Source of the DNA: Clostridia bacterium
GTDB taxonomy: Bacteria > Bacillota > Clostridia > Acetivibrionales > DSM-2933
DNA: 64,000 bases
Direction: 5' to 3'
NCBI GenBank assembly: GCA_026416815.1
Contig: JAOAEJ010000072.1
Coordinates: 1 to 64,000 of the forward strand
How positions within the stretch are numbered: the stretch's first letter is position 1; each line of letters begins with the position of its first letter. Positions 27,752 through 36,238 of the stretch are shown here, one piece after another. A program made the translations under genes and the position numbers. Under the pieces are notes generated by a model. The model ran no database searches. It worked only from the letters and a program-made list of their open reading frames with translations, and was not told the DNA's origin.

Positions 27752-28627
27752 GTGGCAAACCTAAAAGTTGGCGATATAGTTGCGAGAAAGTCCTATGGGT
27801 TTGATATATTTTTTAAGGTAGTAAATATAAAAAATAACGGTAAAGAAAATATAGTAACACTAAAGGGTATATGCTATAGAATTGAGGCCGATGCACCTGA
27901 ATCTGACTTAGTATTACAGCCGGATCAGCGTGTAAACGAGCATAATGCCAGATTGAATAATGTAATAGATAAAAAGTATCGTGATATAAAGATATCAAAC
28001 TCAAGGGGAAGTATAAAAAAAAATTTTTTTAGAGATACTTCAAAAGAAAGTGCCGGAAAGATTGCTATACCCGGAAGGGTACTGCACCTAGACGGGGACG
28101 ACGATTATCTTGATACATGCCTGAGCCAATACAGAAAATTCGGTATAAGTGCTGTAGGCAAGTATGTTCCGGAGAAGGATCAGCCCTCGGCTGTATATAG
28201 GCTTCTTCAGGAGCACAGACCGGATATATTGGTTTTGACGGGGCATGATGGTGTTGTAAAGAGTGAGACGGATTATCTGAATTTGGATAACTACAGGAAC
28301 TCAAGATACTACATTGAAGCTGTAAAAGAAGCGAGAAGATACCAGAGAGACATGGACAGCCTTATTATCTTTGCAGGTGCATGCCAATCAATGTATAATG
28401 AGATAATTAATTCGGGGGCTAATTATGCGAGTTCCCCCAATAGAGTACTAATTCATGCGCTGGACCCGGTATTTATCTGCCAAAAGGTTGCTTTTACAGG
28501 CATTGACAAAGTAATTGAGCCACTGGAGGTAATCAATAGCACTATCACCGGAGTGGAAGGTATAGGAGGCCTTCAGACCCGTGGGAAATACAGGGAAGGT
28601 TATCCGGCAGAGCCTTATAATAAGTGA
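27752..28627 (+). CDS. yabG: Sporulation-specific protease YabG
   Basis: About 291 residues from the GTG at 27752, chosen because AGAGGTGA lies just upstream; the in-frame GTG at 27743 is part of that site. The N-terminus (NLKVGDIVARKSYGFDIFFKV) is the conserved YabG beginning. Residues 110-250 hold the DGDDDYLDTCLSQY, LVLTGHDG and FAGACQS motifs, with Cys and His candidates for the catalytic pair. YabG is made under late mother-cell control and trims spore coat and germination proteins. It is followed by veg, as in Bacillus and other Clostridia. Confidence 0.93.
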   Translation: MANLKVGDIVARKSYGFDIFFKVVNIKNNGKENIVTLKGICYRIEADAPESDLVLQPDQRVNEHNARLNNVIDKKYRDIKISNSRGSIKKNFFRDTSKESAGKIAIPGRVLHLDGDDDYLDTCLSQYRKFGISAVGKYVPEKDQPSAVYRLLQEHRPDILVLTGHDGVVKSETDYLNLDNYRNSRYYIEAVKEARRYQRDMDSLIIFAGACQSMYNEIINSGANYASSPNRVLIHALDPVFICQKVAFTGIDKVIEPLEVINSTITGVEGIGGLQTRGKYREGYPAEPYNK

Positions 28628-28642
28628 TTTTAAAAATAGTAC

Positions 28643-28672
28643 TTGACATAATTAAATTTCCCTTGTTATAAT
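28643..28672 (+). promoter_or_regulatory. veg promoter, upstream copy
   Basis: TTGACA, 18-base spacer, TATAAT. It lies 42 bp upstream of a second, near-ideal promoter for the same gene. Confidence 0.75.
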
Positions 28673-28684
28673 ATTATATTTTTT

Positions 28685-28713
28685 TTGACAAGCATTCTTC
28701 TCTATGATATAAT
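28685..28713 (+). promoter_or_regulatory. veg promoter, downstream copy (perfect sigma-A consensus)
   Basis: TTGACA, exactly 17 bases, TATAAT. Transcription would start about 20 bp before the veg start codon. Bacillus subtilis veg is likewise known for very strong tandem promoters. Confidence 0.85.
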
Positions 28714-28741
28714 GACTTTAAACAGAAGATGAGGTGATTTA

Positions 28742-29008
28742 ATGATAGAGAAGGGTGACCTGTTCCAGATTAAGAGAGATATCGAAACCTGTATTGGTGA
28801 AAAGATTCAGTTGAAATCTAATAAAGGTAGAAAAAAAGCATTTATTAGAGAAGGCGTTCTTGAAAACACCTATCCTAGCATCTTCGTAGTAAAGTTTGAA
28901 AATGAGTATGATACAACCAGAAGAGTGTCTTATAGCTATACAGATATATTGACTAAAGCTGTAGAGATTGTGGTATGTAAAGACAATAAAAAAATACAGG
29001 TTAGCTAA
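28742..29008 (+). CDS. veg: Veg protein (DUF1021)
   Basis: 88 residues, matching the Veg family along its full length: DLFQIKRDIETCIGEKIQLKSNKGRKKAFIREGVLENTYPSIFVV, then a short beta-rich C-terminus. In Bacillus subtilis Veg promotes biofilm matrix gene expression by antagonising SinR and is transcribed very strongly. The molecular activity is not settled. Here it keeps its classical position after yabG and upstream of ispE, has tandem strong promoters, and ends at its own terminator. An ATG with GATGAGGTGA upstream fixes the start. Confidence 0.94.
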   Translation: MIEKGDLFQIKRDIETCIGEKIQLKSNKGRKKAFIREGVLENTYPSIFVVKFENEYDTTRRVSYSYTDILTKAVEIVVCKDNKKIQVS

Positions 29009-29053
29009 TGTTTTTTGAGTAAAAGGTTTATATAATTTTTCTTGTGAGTTGAT

Positions 29054-29088
29054 AAAACGACCGGAACCATATGTCCGGTCGTTTTGTT
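29054..29088 (+). terminator. Terminator of veg
   Basis: AACGACCGGA / TCCGGTCGTT with TTTTGTTATTTT following. Begins 45 bp past the veg stop. Confidence 0.88.
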
Positions 29089-29238
29089 ATTTTATGGAGT
29101 AAATTAAGTCTATAAGCAATAGCCTTCCTTATTGAATGGGAAAGGACTGTAAAATATTCAGTAATATTTTTCGGGCCTTGTCAATATAAATTAATTGATA
29201 ATATTTCGTTTGAGTAAAAGCAGGGGGAGGCTGAGGAA

Positions 29239-30807
29239 ATGTCTTTAGAACTTGTTAGAGAAGCTATAAGAGTAAATCAGGTTATAGGCGAGGATTCTTC
29301 ACAGACAGTTATTGAAAATGATATAATAGTGCCTGATGTAAAGCCGGATATTGCTCGCGTACTGCTTCTGGACGGTAATGTGTCCGTAAGCAATGCTGAT
29401 GTATTGCAGGATAAGGTTGTAGTCAACGGTTTAGTAAATTATAAGATACTTTATATAGCTGATGAAGAAGATAAGAGTATCCGAAGCATAAATACCACTA
29501 CGAATTTTTCTTATAGTATGGATTTACTAAACGCAAGACAGGGAATGAAAAGCAAAGTAAAATGTGATATTGAACATATCGAATATACGTTGCTAAACGG
29601 TAGAAAAATTAATATAAAGACCATTGCAAAGATTAATGCAAAGGTTAACGATGAAATAGACAGGGAAGTTGTAAATGATCTTAGAGGAATTGATGATGTT
29701 CAGGTTCTTAAAGAAAATATGAGTGTGAACTATTATCTAGGCTCAAATAGAGAAGGTTATGTCCTGAGAGAACATATGGATATACCTGCGGGAAAGCCTT
29801 CAATTAAAGAGATTTTAAGAAATGATCTTAAGATTTCCGGTAAAGACTATAAGATTACTGACAGCAGGGTAGTAGTTAAGGGTGATCTTAATATATCTAC
29901 CCTCTATGTGGCTGATGATGAGGAACGAAGTATCCAGTTTATGGAGCATGAGGTTCCGTTTACACAGTTTATTGAATTGCCCGGGGTGGATGAAGATACT
30001 GCATGTAATGTAGACTTTGAAATTGCAGAGTGGCATATTGAAGCTGCGGAAGATAGTGACGGTGAATTAAGGGTTTTAAATAGCGAAGTTTCAATAAGTA
30101 TTGTTACAGAGGGGTACAACAAAAGAAATTTAGAGCTTCTTGCAGATGCTTACAGCACATGCTCCAAGTTGGGTATAGAAAAACAACCGTTTAAATTGGA
30201 GGACATAGCTGCCGATAGTAGAAGTCAGATAGTTTTAAAGGATACACTTGTTGTTCAGGATGGAAGCCCGGATATTGCAGAAGTTTTCAATGTTATTTGC
30301 AACCCTTATATGACTGATTGTAAAGTTTACGATGATAAAGTTGTAATTGAGGGTGTAGTAAATAGCAGTGTACTATATCTGGCAGATAATAGCGAGCAAC
30401 CGGTATTCTGCCAGAAGCAGGAAATACCATTTAGGCAGAATATAGATATTAAAGGCATAAAAGCTGACATGGGTAGTGAAGTTAGCCTGGATATCGACCA
30501 TTGTAATTACAGTATGATTTCCTCCAGAGAAGTGGAACTTAGACTTGTCGTATGTGTAAATACAAAGGTCATCAATAATGCTACGCTTCCACTTGTTGTA
30601 AAGGTTGGGGAAGCTCCTCTTGAAGACAGGCGGCTTGTAAATCAGCCTAGTATTACAATATATTTCTCACAGCCGGGTGATACCTTATGGAAGGTTGCAA
30701 AAAAATATTATACAACCGTAGATGATATAAAGAAGGTTAATAATTTGGGTGAGTACGATGCAATTGTTCCAGGTAAACAAATAATTATTCCGAGAAAGGC
30801 TCAATAA
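29239..30807 (+). CDS. SPOCS (DUF3794) and LysM domain protein
   Basis: 522 residues, no signal peptide. Three related SPOCS/DUF3794 units can be followed (roughly residues 20-140, 175-290 and 325-440), each with a P-D-I-A or P-x-I block (VKPDIARVLLLDG, GKPSIKEILRNDL, GSPDIAEVFNVIC). A LysM domain closes the protein (about 473-520, QPGDTLWKVAKKYYTTVDDIKKVNNL). SPOCS domains occur in spore coat and cortex morphogenetic proteins such as SpoVID and the clostridial CsxC type, and LysM binds peptidoglycan or chitin-like glycans. The likely role is therefore spore envelope assembly. It sits between veg and ispE, where Bacillus has sspF. GGGGGAGGC precedes the ATG. Confidence 0.88.
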   Translation: MSLELVREAIRVNQVIGEDSSQTVIENDIIVPDVKPDIARVLLLDGNVSVSNADVLQDKVVVNGLVNYKILYIADEEDKSIRSINTTTNFSYSMDLLNARQGMKSKVKCDIEHIEYTLLNGRKINIKTIAKINAKVNDEIDREVVNDLRGIDDVQVLKENMSVNYYLGSNREGYVLREHMDIPAGKPSIKEILRNDLKISGKDYKITDSRVVVKGDLNISTLYVADDEERSIQFMEHEVPFTQFIELPGVDEDTACNVDFEIAEWHIEAAEDSDGELRVLNSEVSISIVTEGYNKRNLELLADAYSTCSKLGIEKQPFKLEDIAADSRSQIVLKDTLVVQDGSPDIAEVFNVICNPYMTDCKVYDDKVVIEGVVNSSVLYLADNSEQPVFCQKQEIPFRQNIDIKGIKADMGSEVSLDIDHCNYSMISSREVELRLVVCVNTKVINNATLPLVVKVGEAPLEDRRLVNQPSITIYFSQPGDTLWKVAKKYYTTVDDIKKVNNLGEYDAIVPGKQIIIPRKAQ

Positions 30808-30840
30808 TTATGTATTAAAAGTACAAATTTTAAAGATAAG

Positions 30841-30873
30841 AGTGCCTGAAATTCAGATTTCAGGCACTTTTTG
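30841..30873 (+). terminator. Terminator of the SPOCS-LysM gene
   Basis: GTGCCTGAAAT / ATTTCAGGCAC followed by TTTTTG, starting 33 bp past the stop. Confidence 0.9.
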
Positions 30874-31091
30874 TTGAAAGTATAATGTATTTTGTATATA
30901 ATATATTTAAAAATTTAGATAGGATTGGCTGTAAAAGCTAATTTATGGTATTGTTATAATCCGGATAATGAACGTATAATGTTAGTATTCAAAATTATAG
31001 AATTTTTATATAAAAAATACGATGAAATGCTTTGATTTTTACAAATATAGTTCTTATTTTTATTTGAATGGTGAAAGGTGTATGTATTTTT

Positions 31092-31946
31092 ATGGAATTG
31101 GAAGCAAGGGCTAAAATAAATTTATCGCTTGATGTTACTGGTAAGAGGAGTGATGGGTACCATGAGGTAAGGATGATAATGCAAACTATAGAACTTCATG
31201 ATACTGTCTGTTTAGAAATCATAGATTCGGGGATTGAAATCTCATGCGATAGTAGGTGGGTTCCTTCCAATAATGACAATATTGCTTATAAGGCGGCAAA
31301 ATTACTTATAGAGAAGTATGATATAAAAAGCGGTATTAAGATAGATATCAGGAAAAGAATACCTGTAGCTGCGGGTTTGGCTGGGGGAAGTACCGATGCG
31401 GCGGCTGTGATGAAAGGTATGAACAGACTTTTTTCACTGGGGATTAGTCAAACGGAGCTTATGGCCCTAGGTAAGCAGATAGGTGCAGATGTACCTTATT
31501 GTATTAAGGGAGGGACAATGCTTGCAGAAGGACTGGGCGAGATTTTAACAGAGCTGAATCCTTTACAGTGCTTGCACATTGTTCTTATCAAACCCAAGAT
31601 AGGTGTTTCGACAGCATGGGTGTATAAGAATCTTAACCTGGATATAATAACTGACCGGCCGGATACTGAAATGCTGATAAAAGCGGTACAAGATAACAAA
31701 ATTAGTGTATTAGCTGAAAATATGAAAAATGTCCTTGAAACGGTCACTCTCACCAAATATGCAGTAATCAAAGAAATAAAGGACAGGCTGGTTGAACATG
31801 GGGCTGTGGGAAGCATGATGAGCGGCAGTGGGCCTTCAGTTTTCGGTATATTTAAAGATAAGCAATCTGCCGAACATGCGTACAAAATGCTGGTTGATGA
31901 TAGGTGGGACTGCTTTTTAACCCAGACAGTAAATAGTATAGATTAG
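31092..31946 (+). CDS. ispE: 4-diphosphocytidyl-2-C-methyl-D-erythritol kinase
   Basis: 284 residues from the ATG at 31092, which begins at the conserved MELEARAKINLSLDV; a longer form from 31068 is possible, but GAAAGGTG fits the shorter one better. IspE phosphorylates the 2-hydroxyl of CDP-methylerythritol in the MEP isoprenoid pathway. GHMP kinase motifs are complete: K9 region with N11, PVAAGLAGGSTDAAAVM (ATP loop, near residue 94) and MSGSGPSVFGIF near the C-terminus, as well as D in GADVPYC. The gene lies in the yabG-veg-ispE neighbourhood known from other Firmicutes. A GntR regulator, not purR, follows. Confidence 0.95.
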   Translation: MELEARAKINLSLDVTGKRSDGYHEVRMIMQTIELHDTVCLEIIDSGIEISCDSRWVPSNNDNIAYKAAKLLIEKYDIKSGIKIDIRKRIPVAAGLAGGSTDAAAVMKGMNRLFSLGISQTELMALGKQIGADVPYCIKGGTMLAEGLGEILTELNPLQCLHIVLIKPKIGVSTAWVYKNLNLDIITDRPDTEMLIKAVQDNKISVLAENMKNVLETVTLTKYAVIKEIKDRLVEHGAVGSMMSGSGPSVFGIFKDKQSAEHAYKMLVDDRWDCFLTQTVNSID

Positions 31947-31970
31947 TACTACTTTGTTATTTTGGAATTT
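31947..31970 (+). repeat. Small repeat, copy C (TACTTTGTTATTT family)
   Basis: TACTACTTTGTTATTTTGGAATTTATGATG matches the left halves at 9485 and 24269. The right arm is degenerate here. It begins one base after the ispE stop codon. Confidence 0.45.
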
Positions 31971-32021
31971 ATGATGACCTTTTTACTATAAAGTAAAAAT
32001 ATATGTGAGGAGAGATGAAGG

Positions 32022-32699
32022 GTGGCAGGAAAGCTATCAAAGATAAATTTAAATGATTATAAACCCTTGAGAGAAGTGATTTTTAATACTCTTAGAGAGG
32101 CTATAATAGTAGGTGAATTGAAGCCGGGAGAAAGGCTTATGGAAGTCCAGCTGGCAGAGAAAATGGGAGTGAGCAGGACGCCTGTAAGGGAAGCTATAAG
32201 AAAGCTGGAGCTTGAAGGTCTGGTTAATATGATACCTAGAAAGGGAGCTCATGTTGCGGAGCTTTCCGTAAAAGATATTATGGATGTGCTGGAAGTAAGG
32301 TCTTCTCTAGATGGATTGGCAACTGCACTTTCAGCTGAAAGGATAACTGAAGAGGAGATTAAGGAATTAAAGCACGTATATACGCAGTTTGTTACTTATG
32401 TTGAAAAAGAGAATTTGAACGGCGCCATTAAGAAGGATGTTGAATTCCATGATGTAATTTACCGTTCGTCAAGAAATGACAAGCTGATACAGATATCAAA
32501 CAACTTAAGGGAGCAGGTTCAAAGGTTCAGGGTTATTTATTTGAAGGATTATAGCAGTCCTAAGGAACTTATAAAGGAGCATTTGGATATCTATGAGGCT
32601 ATAGTGAATAAAGATTCCCAGAGAGCTCAAATAGCTGCGGAGAGCCATATTAAAAACCAAGAGGCGGCTATAATTAGTTCAATGAAACATATACGCTAA
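32022..32699 (+). CDS. GntR-family regulator, FadR subfamily (FCD domain)
   Basis: 225 residues from a GTG start preceded by GGAGAG. The N-terminal winged HTH covers residues 10-75 (LREAIIVGELKPGERLMEVQLAEKMGVSRTPVREAIRKLELEGLV). The C-terminal FCD ligand-binding domain is helical (about 85-215) and keeps the Asp and His residues that usually bind a metal or carboxylate effector (DVEFHDVIYRSS, KEHLDIYEAI, AAESHI). The effector is unknown. It stands 75 bp after ispE and 200 bp before a nucleotidyltransferase. These regulators usually control adjacent catabolic genes, but no such gene is present here, so the target is open. Confidence 0.9.
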   Translation: MAGKLSKINLNDYKPLREVIFNTLREAIIVGELKPGERLMEVQLAEKMGVSRTPVREAIRKLELEGLVNMIPRKGAHVAELSVKDIMDVLEVRSSLDGLATALSAERITEEEIKELKHVYTQFVTYVEKENLNGAIKKDVEFHDVIYRSSRNDKLIQISNNLREQVQRFRVIYLKDYSSPKELIKEHLDIYEAIVNKDSQRAQIAAESHIKNQEAAIISSMKHIR

Positions 32700-32899
32700 T
32701 ATATTGAGAAATCTGGCATACACTGAAATACAGTGATTATTAATAGTATGTATGACTATATAAGCCGTATTGTGGAAAAAATATTATTATCATATTATAA
32801 AAATAACTTCATTTAAAGAATAATATTATTATATAAAAGAAACAATTTGACTGACAACGGTTCGGCTTATTTATAAATAATTACCTAAAGGGGAATGAC

Positions 32900-33643
32900 A
32901 TGATTAATGTAATCATACTTGCGGGATTTCAGGAGATAAAGAATTATAAAGGCGATGGAAATAAAGCACTTATACAGATAAACGGTAAAGCGATAATAGA
33001 ATATGTGATTGAAGCAGTTAAGGGCGCAGATAATATAGATAAAATCGTTGTTGTGGGCAATAAATCTGAGCTTGAGATGCATTTAAAAGATAGGGTAGAT
33101 ACCATAATAGATACTAACGGAACTATTATAGAGAATCTAGTAGCGGGTATCAAATACCTTAGTACAGAGAAGCATGTACTGGTTTGCTCTTCGGATATTC
33201 CTTTTATAACAGCGGAAGCAATAAACGATTTTGTGAATAAATCCAGGGAGCTTGGTGCTGATCTTTGCTACCCTATTGTTGAAAAGGGTGTTAATGATAG
33301 AAAGTTTCCCGAAATGGAAAGAACCTATGTTAAGGTTAGGGAAGGAGCTTTCACAGGGGGGAATATTTTCTATATTAATCCTAAAATTATTGAGAGTAGG
33401 CTCCACATAGCTGAAAAGTTGCTGGAGTTAAGGAAAAAGCCTTTGAAAATGGCTGGATTATTGAACTCAAGGTTTATGCTCCAATTATTAATGGGCACGC
33501 TTAGTATAAATAAAATTGAAAAGAAGTTTTCAAGTATTATGAATATTAATGCAAAAGCAGTTATATCACAATATCCTGAAGTAGGAAGTGATATTGATAA
33601 GGTGGGAGATGTGGTTGTAGCAGCAGCTTACCTGGATAGATAA
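32900..33643 (+). CDS. MobA-like nucleotidyltransferase family protein
   Basis: 247 residues. The N-terminal half is an NTP-transferase Rossmann-like fold: VIILAGFQEIKNYKGDGNKALIQINGKAIIEYVIEAV corresponds to the usual L-A-G-G-x-x-x-R-M-G-x-x-K-x-L, with the nucleotide-loop Lys kept (K24) but the signature Arg not present and the spacing longer. The second metal site appears as SSDIPF near residue 98. The C-terminal third (residues 175-247) is helical and unassigned. Substrate unknown: MobA (molybdopterin guanylyl), sugar-1-phosphate and phosphocholine cytidylyl enzymes share the fold. It follows the GntR gene. AAAGGGG precedes the ATG. Confidence 0.75.
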   Translation: MINVIILAGFQEIKNYKGDGNKALIQINGKAIIEYVIEAVKGADNIDKIVVVGNKSELEMHLKDRVDTIIDTNGTIIENLVAGIKYLSTEKHVLVCSSDIPFITAEAINDFVNKSRELGADLCYPIVEKGVNDRKFPEMERTYVKVREGAFTGGNIFYINPKIIESRLHIAEKLLELRKKPLKMAGLLNSRFMLQLLMGTLSINKIEKKFSSIMNINAKAVISQYPEVGSDIDKVGDVVVAAAYLDR

Positions 33644-33770
33644 CAGAAATTGAGATTTAGAGTTAAAGGGGTTTAGGCTACAGCCTAAATGACTGCCCTA
33701 AATAATACTGTATGGCTTCTGCACTACTTTACTCCTATGTGACAAGGAATTCATACTCTTCAGCATTCTA

Positions 33771-33875
33771 GTGCCCTGTAACAGAATTCGTTTGTAGCAG
33801 CAAGGCACAACAATCAAGGAAGTGCATTTTTTACATTAGAAGCAATAGAAATTTGTAATGTTAAAAAGCACTAGT
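33771..33875 (+). repeat. 105-bp two-hairpin repeat, copy 1
   Basis: Nearly identical (about nine positions in ten) to 38334-38438, same orientation. Hairpin 1 pairs GTGCC with GGCAC around AGAATTCGTTTGTAGCAGC. Hairpin 2 pairs AAGTGCATTTTTTACATTA with TAATGTTAAAAAGCACT around AATAGAAATTTG. In the other copy hairpin 1 reads GCGCC with GGCGC, a compensatory change that supports a conserved structure. No reading frame. It is 128 bp after the nucleotidyltransferase stop. Confidence 0.8.
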
Positions 33876-33938
33876 ACAGAGTACTCTATTTGCTTATAAC
33901 TAACTCCCTAGTGTCCAAATCTCAATTATCATAGAAAA

Positions 33939-34148
33939 TTACTGTTCTACCTCATAACCCATTGATGATACAGTTTTTCTTATATCCTGAGGTTGTACCT
34001 GACTTGGATTATATTCTACGTTAACAGTTTTTGTTTTTAAATCTACCGATACATTATTTATACCATTCAAATTTTTTAAACCATCCTGAATTTTATTGGA
34101 ACATACATTACATGTTATTGATGGAACACTAAATGATGTTGTTTCCAT
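33939..34148 (-). CDS. Heavy-metal-associated (CopZ-like) metallochaperone
   Basis: 69 residues, one HMA domain. The metal-binding loop is S-I-T-C-N-V-C (C13 and C16), followed by the KIQDGLKNLNGINNVSVDLKTKTVNVEYNP pattern typical of CopZ and of the N-terminal domains of copper ATPases. It should bind Cu(I) or a similar soft metal and hand it to a transporter. Strong AGGAGGG upstream of the ATG. No P-type ATPase or CsoR gene lies in the window, so the partner is elsewhere. It is divergent from the AAA-PspA operon. Confidence 0.9.
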   Translation of the reverse strand: METTSFSVPSITCNVCSNKIQDGLKNLNGINNVSVDLKTKTVNVEYNPSQVQPQDIRKTVSSMGYEVEQ

Positions 34149-34511
34149 AAGCCCTCCTGTTTTATCAAGTGATATAGCTTTATTTTTTGCTATCTATAAT
34201 AAAAATATTAAGAATATTGCATTAAGGATGGAGTAAAATAATGGATTTGCTGCAATTAACGATATAGTCTCTTTTGAGCGGTTATAGTGCTTTTAATTAA
34301 GTATAAAATAGCCTTGACTTAAAATGTAGAGAGTAGTATTATAATCTATATTTACTATATCTACAAAATAGATTTCTTTTAGTAGTTACAAGACTTTTTT
34401 GAAATTTTCTAGTATAATTAATTATGAAATGTCACTTAAATTTTAGAGGGATACGGAGGTAAAACCTGTAGCACTGAGTGGAAAAAACTTGTTGCGGGGT
34501 AAACTTATAAC
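34149..34511. other. Divergent control region
   Basis: A 363-bp AT-rich spacer between the CopZ-like gene and the AAA ATPase gene. The one element I can support is the promoter at 34314-34342. Another -10-like TATAAT stands at 34413-34418 without a good -35. Confidence 0.5.
34314..34342 (+). promoter_or_regulatory. Sigma-A promoter of the AAA-PspA module
   Basis: TTGACT, 17-base spacer, TATTAT (overlapping TATAAT three bases further on). It gives a leader of about 160 nt before the ATPase start. There is no sigma-54 type GG-N10-GC element, so regulation differs from enterobacterial psp. Confidence 0.6.
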
Positions 34512-36140
34512 ATGTGGTATAAAGAGTTTTTGAGCAAATATAAAGCGGGTATCTCCCATGAGTTTCTTTTTTATTTTAATGTAAGAGATGTGGTGGATAA
34601 CTATAGAAATTTTGATAGATATATTTATGAGGAATTTATAAAACAAAGAGGTTTTGGAATTGTAGCTTTTTATGATGTATCCAGAGGGCTTACATTTTTT
34701 GAACCTGGAATGGAAAAAGAATTTCACAAAATAAATGCTAATCAGACAGTGGATTTGCTGCACACGCTCCCATCTAAAATTTTTCCCTATATAGATAAGG
34801 CTTTGAGAAGCACAAAGATGGCACTGTTTATCGATCATATAGAGAAAATAATCCCTTCCGGTGATGTAGGGAGTATGACACTAGAGGAACGGATGGCCCT
34901 TATATGGATATGTGAGTGGTCGGCAGACTCAAAGATATCTACGGTGGGCAGTACAATTTTTATGCTAGCGGATAACCTCGCAGACGTGAGCAGGGAGGTA
35001 TTGAAATCATCCTTCAAGATAGAACCGATACTGGTGGAGCTGCCAGGAGAGGATGAGCGTAGGGAATATATTGAGTACCTTTTGAAAGATAACAGCGTAA
35101 AATCCGAAATAGAGGTCGGAGAATTTGCAAAGCTCTCTTCGGGTCTTAGCAAGAAGTCTATAAAGGATATAAAGCTTAAAGCAGAGGCTGAGGATGTGCC
35201 TATAAGCTTTGAATTTATAAAAGAAAAGAAGCATTCGGTTCTAAAAAAAGAATATGGGGATGTCCTGGAGTTTATATACCCCGAGATAGGCTTTGAAGAT
35301 ATTGGCGGGATGCAAAAGGCCAAGGGGTATCTTTTAAAGAATATTGTAGAACCTATTAAGAAGGGGGACTTAAGGCGCGTACCAATGGGAATACTGCTGT
35401 GCGGTCCATCGGGAACGGGTAAGACTCTTCTGGTTAATGCCCTTGCAAAGTCGAGCGGCTTTAATTGTGTGAAAATTGATATGTCCAGAATACTTGGACA
35501 GTATGTAGGTGAGAGTGAGAAGAATTTCAAGAAGTGTTTGCTAGGGGCACAGTCCCAGCAGCCGGTAATAGTATTTGTAGATGAAATCGATACGGCCTTC
35601 AGGAGAGGAGACAGCGGAGATAGCGGTGTTGGAAGAAACATATTCAGCGAATTTTTACAGTTTACCGGGAATACAAATAATAGGGGCAAGGTAATTTTTA
35701 TAGCAGCTACAAACAGACCGGATTTACTGGATGCTGCCTTAAAAAGGGCAGGAAGGTTTGACAAAAAGATACCCATACTTGTTCCTGAAGTTGCAGAAAG
35801 GGCTGATATATTCAAACTGGTAATCAAGCGGTACGGATTTGATACCGATGTTACAGACTTTACTCCCTATGGTGAGCTTACCGAGAATTATACAGGGGCA
35901 GAGATAGAGGCTGTAGTAAGGAAGGCCTATGAGATAGCAAACGAAGATGAAGCTGAGGGCTCCATACTTACTGATGGGATCTTGAGGGAAGCAATAAGTA
36001 AGTGCAGGCCAAGTACTCAAGAGGTGGAATTTATGACAATGCTTGCAGTAAAAGAATGTGACGATAGAGACTTGCTGCCCGATAGTTACAAGAATCTGCT
36101 GGATGAGGTGGATATTGGAGTGAGCGAGGCTTCGATATAA
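34512..36140 (+). CDS. AAA+ ATPase with degenerate N-terminal ATPase-like half
   Basis: 542 residues. The C-terminal half is a complete AAA+ module: Walker A GPSGTGKT (298-305), Walker B VIVFVDEID (352-360), sensor AATNRPD (398-404), arginine-finger region KRAGRFD (411-417), and a helical lid to about 500. It resembles the p97/FtsH-type classic AAA clade. The N-terminal half (about 15-235) looks like a decayed ATPase domain without a P-loop, with FIDHIEK where a Walker B would be. No membrane segment and no protease domain. It is the first gene of a run with pspA, a GNAT and a coiled-coil membrane protein. It probably remodels the PspA assembly or membrane complexes, which is inference from context. 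Confidence 0.85.
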   Translation: MWYKEFLSKYKAGISHEFLFYFNVRDVVDNYRNFDRYIYEEFIKQRGFGIVAFYDVSRGLTFFEPGMEKEFHKINANQTVDLLHTLPSKIFPYIDKALRSTKMALFIDHIEKIIPSGDVGSMTLEERMALIWICEWSADSKISTVGSTIFMLADNLADVSREVLKSSFKIEPILVELPGEDERREYIEYLLKDNSVKSEIEVGEFAKLSSGLSKKSIKDIKLKAEAEDVPISFEFIKEKKHSVLKKEYGDVLEFIYPEIGFEDIGGMQKAKGYLLKNIVEPIKKGDLRRVPMGILLCGPSGTGKTLLVNALAKSSGFNCVKIDMSRILGQYVGESEKNFKKCLLGAQSQQPVIVFVDEIDTAFRRGDSGDSGVGRNIFSEFLQFTGNTNNRGKVIFIAATNRPDLLDAALKRAGRFDKKIPILVPEVAERADIFKLVIKRYGFDTDVTDFTPYGELTENYTGAEIEAVVRKAYEIANEDEAEGSILTDGILREAISKCRPSTQEVEFMTMLAVKECDDRDLLPDSYKNLLDEVDIGVSEASI

Positions 36141-36238
36141 TTGTCAATACGGGGTTTACAATATAGGTTATTTATTATAAATTATTCTTATAGTGTAAAG
36201 GATTTATTATTAGAAATTATTTAAAGGAGGCAACACGT

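Noticed and set aside
34835-35827. 330-residue open frame opposite the AAA+ ATPase
   Set aside because: Ser-rich antisense translation without a start site; the plus-strand AAA+ motifs are unmistakable.
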